A stretch of 64,000 nucleotides of DNA from Gymnorhina tibicen. Taxonomy: Eukaryota; Chordata; Aves; Passeriformes; Artamidae. A model generated the notes under the pieces. That model was not told where the DNA came from. It ran no database searches and worked only from the letters and a program-made list of their open reading frames with translations. The position numbers and the translations under genes were made by a program. Below are positions 60,201 through 64,000 of the stretch, piece after piece; the first letter of the stretch is position 1, and every line of letters begins with the position of its first letter. The stretch lies in NCBI GenBank assembly GCA_013399875.1, contig VXAZ01001045.1, positions 788,661 to 852,660 of the forward strand. The letters run 5' to 3'.

Positions 60201-63200
60201 TAAAATAATCATAGTTTTTGACCTATCACCATTAAGGTAAAAATGTAAAATACAAATAGAAGTGCATATACTGTTTCTGACATTTTTTTTTGTTTCCCTG
60301 CTCATCTTCTCCTCTTCTTTTCAGTTCCTCCCCGGAAAGTGATTGGCAGATTTTACAACAAAGGGAAAACAATCCTGAAGATTGTTCCTTCCTTATGTTT
60401 CAGAGACCTTCTTTCTTTGACAGAGAATTTAAAGAATCAAGGTAATTGCTTCTACTCAAGAGATTCTAATCCAATTTAAGAAGAAAAATTGAGTGAAGTG
60501 TGGGAGTTGAAAGTGGAACAAAAAAGGTTATCTTACACACTGTGGCCATGACTGAAATTTAAAAAAACAGTAAGTTATCCTTACAGTGCTTAGGCTGATG
60601 TAATTATCCAAAGAAACCTACTTTCTAATTCTTCTCAATAGCTCCAGTTTTAATGTGAGGTTTTATCCATAAATATATCTTTAAAAAAAGGCAAAGTTGC
60701 TGATTAAGGTAGCTAGACTTACTTATAAAGTATATACAATATACTCCAATAAATTGTCTTTTGGAATTGCACTTCCCTGTATGTATGACATATGTATGCA
60801 TCACGTGTGTGCATGTGTCAAGGAAGAAGAAGGATCACAATCCTAAGTGCAAGAGGTAATACAATTACCATAACTAATGGCCGTCATGAACACATCTCAG
60901 CTCATGGGAAATACAGGGATGTAACTGAATGAAATATTACTTGCCTACAAAGGAAATGCACAATAGTACCAAAAACTTCACTGTTATAACAAAAATCATA
61001 AGTTCTCAGTGGAGACATAAAACAAACTATCTATAAAATAATGTATGGCCATGCACTGAATGTTGACATCACAATATGAGAAACAGGGGAAAATTATATA
61101 AGAATAATTAAGTATGTGTTTTACTAAACAGTAAGGAACCCAACAATTTTGCATTAGTCTGCAGGTCATAAAAGAAGTGTGGATCTGGTAGAGATTATCT
61201 CCATAGGGATTTAAAAGAAAAAAAAACAAAACAAAAATCATCTGTAAACAAGTCAAAAGTCGCTGTTGTTCACTGTACACCCGTGATAAGAGCTCTATTA
61301 TATGAAATAAATTACCTGCTACCAAGGGACTCTCTTCCCGCTCTGAAGATGTAAGGGACATTTCAGTTCCGCCTGTGTGCTTGTATGGATGAGAGAAGGA
61401 GGTAGGGCATGACTCATTCTAACAGACAAAACCTATTCCCAGAATAAATGTGCGGACCCTAAAAATAACAAGACAAACAAAATGTGCAAGAGAGAAGAAG
61501 GGGAAAACATCTTATATAAATAAAGGAGGTGGAAGAAGAGATAGCCATCTGAGATATCAGTTAAATATAAAAAAATGCATTGGTATGCAAGCAAGGAAAA
61601 GCAATCATTCAGAGCTTAATGTCTTCTGCCATTAATATCATGCATGCATAAGTTGTCTCTTACAATATTGCTTCTAAAAATATCACATTTTTGTCTTCCA
61701 CAATTTGCAAAGAGAAGTGCACTTCACAACCATTAGCCACATCTCATTTCTGTGATAGATTCTCAGTTGATGTCAACCGCTGTGACTTCATCCGTGGCAC
61801 TGAGCTTTTTTATATTAATTTAGGATTTTAATATTTTCCTTAAATATTCTATGGAATGTAGAATTTTGTGCAAGTAAGTAAGTTAAGGAAGAAAAAATGT
61901 TCTTAATATTCATTTAAATCCAAATAACATTCAAAACCAAATAACCTCCCTCAATGAGAATATGCAAAAAAGAATTTTACAGTTGTATGACTACCCATGG
62001 AAAAGGTCCTCCTTCTTTTCGTTTTCTGGTGTAACCGCCTTCAGGCAACGTACTGCAATATCTATTTTTCATCCAACAGCAGTACTTAGTTCCTAGACTG
62101 GCCAGAGGATCATTAGTGGGGAGAAAAATTCATCACAGTCATAATATACTATTTATTTATCATAAATATTTGATTAGTTTAGAAGACCCCAAATCCTCTA
62201 GGGACTGTAGCAAATGCAAAAGCTGTTCCTAAATGATAAAGGAAATGGTTGAGTTTCTGAGTGGCCTAACTACTAGGTAACAAAAAAACCCACAAAACCA
62301 ACAATAATACAGTCAGACAACAATTTGTTATATGGAACATATACTTGCCTATTCACCATCAGGGCCAGCACACACCCCAAATTTTGCCAAGTGTAATGCA
62401 TTAGATGTCAGTGCAAATTGGCACAATGCTGCCAAAGCAGCACATACAGAGTCTGGTTGGTTACAGTTAGAGGGTTTTGTGTGAGGACTAAAGTCTTGAA
62501 ATCACTGATAAATAGTGAGGTTTTTTTTTTAGATTAAGATTACTCGGCATCTTTATCTGTTGCTTGTTCTTCAGCAGTGCTTCAAGACATTTTAAAATGG
62601 CTATGACAGTAAGAAAGAATGGAAAATGCAGATAGGTAGAGACAATATACCCACAGATCAAAGCTTATACTTTTTTTTTTCCTACATTGATAGTGATTCT
62701 GATCTCTAATTTTTGAAGGAACTAGCATTTAGCAGCCCATTGGAAGATGGCCAAGCAATATTTCAGTTTGATTTATTGTTTTAGAAGCAATGCCTTGGAA
62801 TACAAATCTGATTTGGCTCTCAGATTAAGAAAGCAGTACCGAGTGAAAATGTTAATTAGGCTCTTAGTGGCCACTTAACATAGCCGTCTTCTGTTTCAAA
62901 GAGCAGTCCTTGCTGTGCCACAAGGAGCTGCACCATCTCACGGTGGTACCTTTCCTCTGAGATTTCCAGCAGCAAAACTGTATTAGAAGACGGCAAAAAA
63001 TTTGTTACTCTCCTGATATTAATTTTCCATGTAAGCAGTTTTATTTGCCACAGGAATGTTATATAATTGTATTTTGATGGTGGTGTGTCTTATGTCATTA
63101 TTGAGTAGAAAGAAGTCAACATTATGAAGAATTCAGAGGGCCTATGGCAGACTTAAAGGACTTTTTCAAGTGTAAAATTGAACAGATCTTGGAACAGATT

Positions 63201-64000
63201 CAAATGGTAACATAACTGCTGCACATCATATGTGTAATGCACAATCTCCTTATCCTGATGCATAATTTTCTTTTCTCCTGAGAAACCAATAAGCACCTCC
63301 CTATGCTTGCATCCAGTTTACAGTCAGTTTTGTGAGCAATGTTATGTTCATATTATGGTGACTATACTGTGCCTTTTTGGCATGTAATTCATCGAGCTGG
63401 CCTGGGTTGTTTGTAACATGCTATGAATGTTACATGATTGAAACATGATTGATTTGACAGACTTCAGAAGGGATTTGGGATACAAATGCAACATCACCTT
63501 TGTAACAAAATGCCATGAAGACAGAGTCAAGCAGTAAACACTTGCTAGGTAACATAAAGGACAGTCCTGAGATTCAGTTATTGGGATAGAATTCCAAAAA
63601 TATGGACCCAGCTTCAGGTTCTGCTGTGAACCTCCTTTTCTTCTGGTCTAAGTACTGAAAACTTGTGGCTGTTGAATTCTGTGAAGGCAGAAATAAGTGT
63701 TGGTAGAGGGACAAGGAAGTATCCCTGTTTCTTCAACAGTAAATACAGAAATATGATCCAAAAGTAAGAAATTATCAATCCCAGATCACCAAAGATAAGA
63801 AAAGTTGAAGGAAAATTAGATTTTTGGCTCATTTTCTTAGTGACTATAACTGTACTAATATAAGAAAACCTGACCAGATCCTGTTCTGTTGCCCTGGCAC
63901 AGCAGAGTTTGTCTGTGTAACTAAACCCTCACGTTTCCTCAGGTTTCACTGTTTGCATACTGGGAAGCATCTCTGGCTTGTGCTATCTTTTGAACTGAAG
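57243..64000. other. AT-rich intergenic DNA to the window end
   Basis: About 6.8 kb in which I recognise no exon, RNA gene or named repeat. Open frames are at most about 121 codons (minus strand, 60996-61361) and have no domain. By synteny with mammals this would be the gene-poor 3' side of PUDP facing NLGN4X, but nothing in the bases confirms that neighbour. Confidence 0.45.

Noticed and set aside
1..64000. CRISPR arrays, operons, riboswitches, phage or plasmid features
   Set aside because: The composition, introns and repeat families are those of a bird nuclear genome, and no such prokaryotic features are present.

Overview
The window is nuclear DNA from a bird, most likely a songbird or a close relative. 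It has no operons, no ribosome-binding sites and no dense coding. It shows AT-rich intronic and intergenic DNA, consensus GT-AG splice sites, many decayed CR1 LINE fragments, several endogenous-retrovirus solo LTRs, and one SINE built from a tRNA-Ile head joined to a CR1-type tail. That SINE design is known from songbird genomes (TguSINE1-like), which is the main reason for preferring a passerine over other birds.

The only gene I can support is the 3' half of PUDP (HDHD1, pseudouridine-5'-phosphatase), on the + strand. Its last two coding exons are at 11197-11426 and 39024-39200, separated by an intron of about 27.6 kb, with an AATAAA signal at 39234-39239. The earlier exons, with the HAD nucleophile motif and the first roughly 94 residues, were not found and should lie upstream of base 1. 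Bases 1-11196 are then the end of the preceding intron.

Region by region: 1-322 is the edge of an antisense ERVL-like LTR. The upstream intron holds a short antisense CR1, a 0.9 kb CR1 and a CR1 tail. The 27.6 kb intron holds CR1 copies near 14.2-15.2, 29.5-30.1, 33.3 and 37.8 kb, the SINE at 30.1 kb, a (TG)24 microsatellite, an LTR-like block near 18.8-19.1 kb and two unexplained G+C-richer blocks. Downstream of PUDP (39.3-64 kb) I see no exon. That stretch holds a cluster of LTRs (46.6-47.3, 47.9-48.2, 48.3-48.8 and 51.5-51.9 kb), a (GGGAA)n tract, a possible retroviral-type fragment near 52.9-53.2 kb and a 1.8 kb CR1. In mammals the 3' side of PUDP faces a long gene-poor interval towards NLGN4X, and an empty 25 kb fits that.

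No retroviral gag, pol or env reading frame was recognised; the retroviral traces are LTRs or LTR-like fragments. I did not find a new biological system. The observations most worth a second look are the SINE abutting a CR1 tail, the LTR cluster with readable target-site duplications, and a single N that probably hides about 350 missing LTR bases.
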